Shown here one piece after another: positions 13,125-13,596 of a DNA stretch of 13,596 nucleotides (position 1 is its first letter; each line of letters opens with the position of its first letter). This DNA is from an uncultured Microbacteriaceae bacterium. GTDB lineage: Bacteria; Actinomycetota; Actinomycetes; Actinomycetales; Microbacteriaceae. Location of the stretch: NCBI GenBank assembly GCA_946481135.1, contig CAMLMQ010000063.1:1-13596 (forward strand). Reading direction: 5' to 3'. A program made the position numbers and the translations under genes. The notes under the pieces were generated by a model, which was not told where the DNA came from, ran no database searches, and saw only the letters and a program-made list of their open reading frames with translations.

Positions 13125-13596
13125 CCGCGGCCTCCGGGAGGTTTGGGTGACGTGGGCTTGGTGGTCGGCTTCGTCGCGGGCTGCCCTCTGACGACGCCGG
13201 GGATGACGGGGGTGTCGGCCGAGCCGCCGGTCGCTCCACGGCCGGTGGTGGGGGTGAGCAGCGACGGCAGCCGCAGCCCGAGCTCGTCGAGGGTGGTGCG
13301 CAGTCGGGCGCGCAGCTCCCGCGCGACCTCGTCTTTCGATCCGGGCCGGGTCTTGACGACGAGGCGCAGCACCGTGGCCTCGGCGGAGATCGACTCGATG
13401 CCCCAGATCTCGGGCTTCTCGAGCATGAGCCGCTTCCAGCGCCCGTCGTCGCGCATCGCGACGGCGGTGTCGAGGATGCGTCGGCGGGCCTCCTCGAGGT
13501 CGGCGTCGTAGGGCACGGGCAGGTCGAGGATGACGCGCGCCCAGCCCTGCGACATGTTGCCGACGCGCAGGATCTCGCCGTTGCGCACGTACCAGA
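13121..13596 (-). CDS. Mechanosensitive ion channel, MscS family (C-terminal part, cut by window edge)
   Basis: C-terminal cytoplasmic portion of a small-conductance mechanosensitive channel, which opens under membrane tension to release solutes on osmotic downshock. The frame is open through the window end. The first visible codons read WYVRNGEILRVGNMSQGWARVILDLPV, the conserved end of the MscS beta domain. It is followed by an alpha/beta domain (DADLEEARRRILDTAV...EATVLRLVVKTRPGSKDEVARELRARLRTTLDELGL) that forms the cytoplasmic vestibule. The last 45 or so residues are a Pro/Thr/Lys-rich tail (TKPTTKPTSPKPPGGRG), probably disordered. The pore-lining helices lie outside the window. Its stop overlaps the start of the truncated hemoglobin gene. 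Confidence 0.9.
   Translation of the reverse strand, partial: WYVRNGEILRVGNMSQGWARVILDLPVPYDADLEEARRRILDTAVAMRDDGRWKRLMLEKPEIWGIESISAEATVLRLVVKTRPGSKDEVARELRARLRTTLDELGLRLPSLLTPTTGRGATGGSADTPVIPGVVRGQPATKPTTKPTSPKPPGGRG

Noticed and set aside
10990..13239. FAD-binding dehydrogenase extended at the N-terminus by about 200 residues
   Set aside because: The extension is low-complexity Arg/Pro-rich sequence in the wrong frame over glbO. The Rossmann motif sits 10 residues after GTG 12648, as expected for the family.

Overview
This window is high-GC, densely coded DNA. Leaderless-looking starts, GTG starts and ATGA stop/start overlaps are frequent, and there are intergenic repeats built on GGTTTCGATACG...CTACTCGACC. 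The gene content (a PadR regulator with a HAAS-type membrane protein, a group II truncated hemoglobin, an ACAD11-like dehydrogenase with a separate kinase, a GH78 rhamnosidase) fits an actinobacterium, most probably a member of the Microbacteriaceae. That placement is an inference from protein style and repeats, not from a marker gene. No rRNA, tRNA, CRISPR array, transposase or integrase was seen.

Layout. (1) Positions 1-1867, plus strand: the 3' end of a carbohydrate ABC transporter operon (MalG-type permease, cut by the window edge, then a solute-binding lipoprotein), closed by a strong hairpin terminator. (2) Positions 1897-5022, minus strand: a tightly coupled three-gene operon, transcribed as aldo/keto reductase, then APH-fold kinase, then ACAD10/11-type acyl-CoA dehydrogenase. 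The last two look like the two halves of animal ACAD11 and like bacterial LvaA/LvaC, so a role in catabolism of 4-hydroxy (gamma-hydroxy) acids is the leading hypothesis. (3) Positions 5110-7782, plus strand: a complete GH78 alpha-L-rhamnosidase, divergent from that operon. (4) Positions 7780-9325: a PadR repressor and six-helix HAAS-domain membrane protein pair. Imperfect direct repeats of 62-63 bp flank it; the right copy is the 3' end of the neighbouring tesB gene and the left copy is a frameshifted remnant of the same tesB tail. A near-perfect dyad overlaps the predicted PadR promoter. (5) Positions 9262-10131, minus strand: acyl-CoA thioesterase II (tesB), back to back with a 219-residue protein of unknown function at 10154-10813. 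(6) Positions 10825-10979: three REP-like repeat units between convergent genes. (7) Positions 10990-13596, minus strand: an FAD-binding dehydrogenase, a truncated hemoglobin O and the C-terminal part of an MscS-type channel; the last two overlap by ATGA.

How the genes fit together. Sugar uptake (1) and rhamnoside cleavage (3) could serve plant-derived carbohydrate use, but they are separated by an opposing operon and no sugar-responsive regulator is visible. The thioesterase and the kinase/dehydrogenase pair both act on acyl-CoAs. The most unusual features are the split ACAD11-like operon and the repeat-flanked PadR/HAAS cassette.
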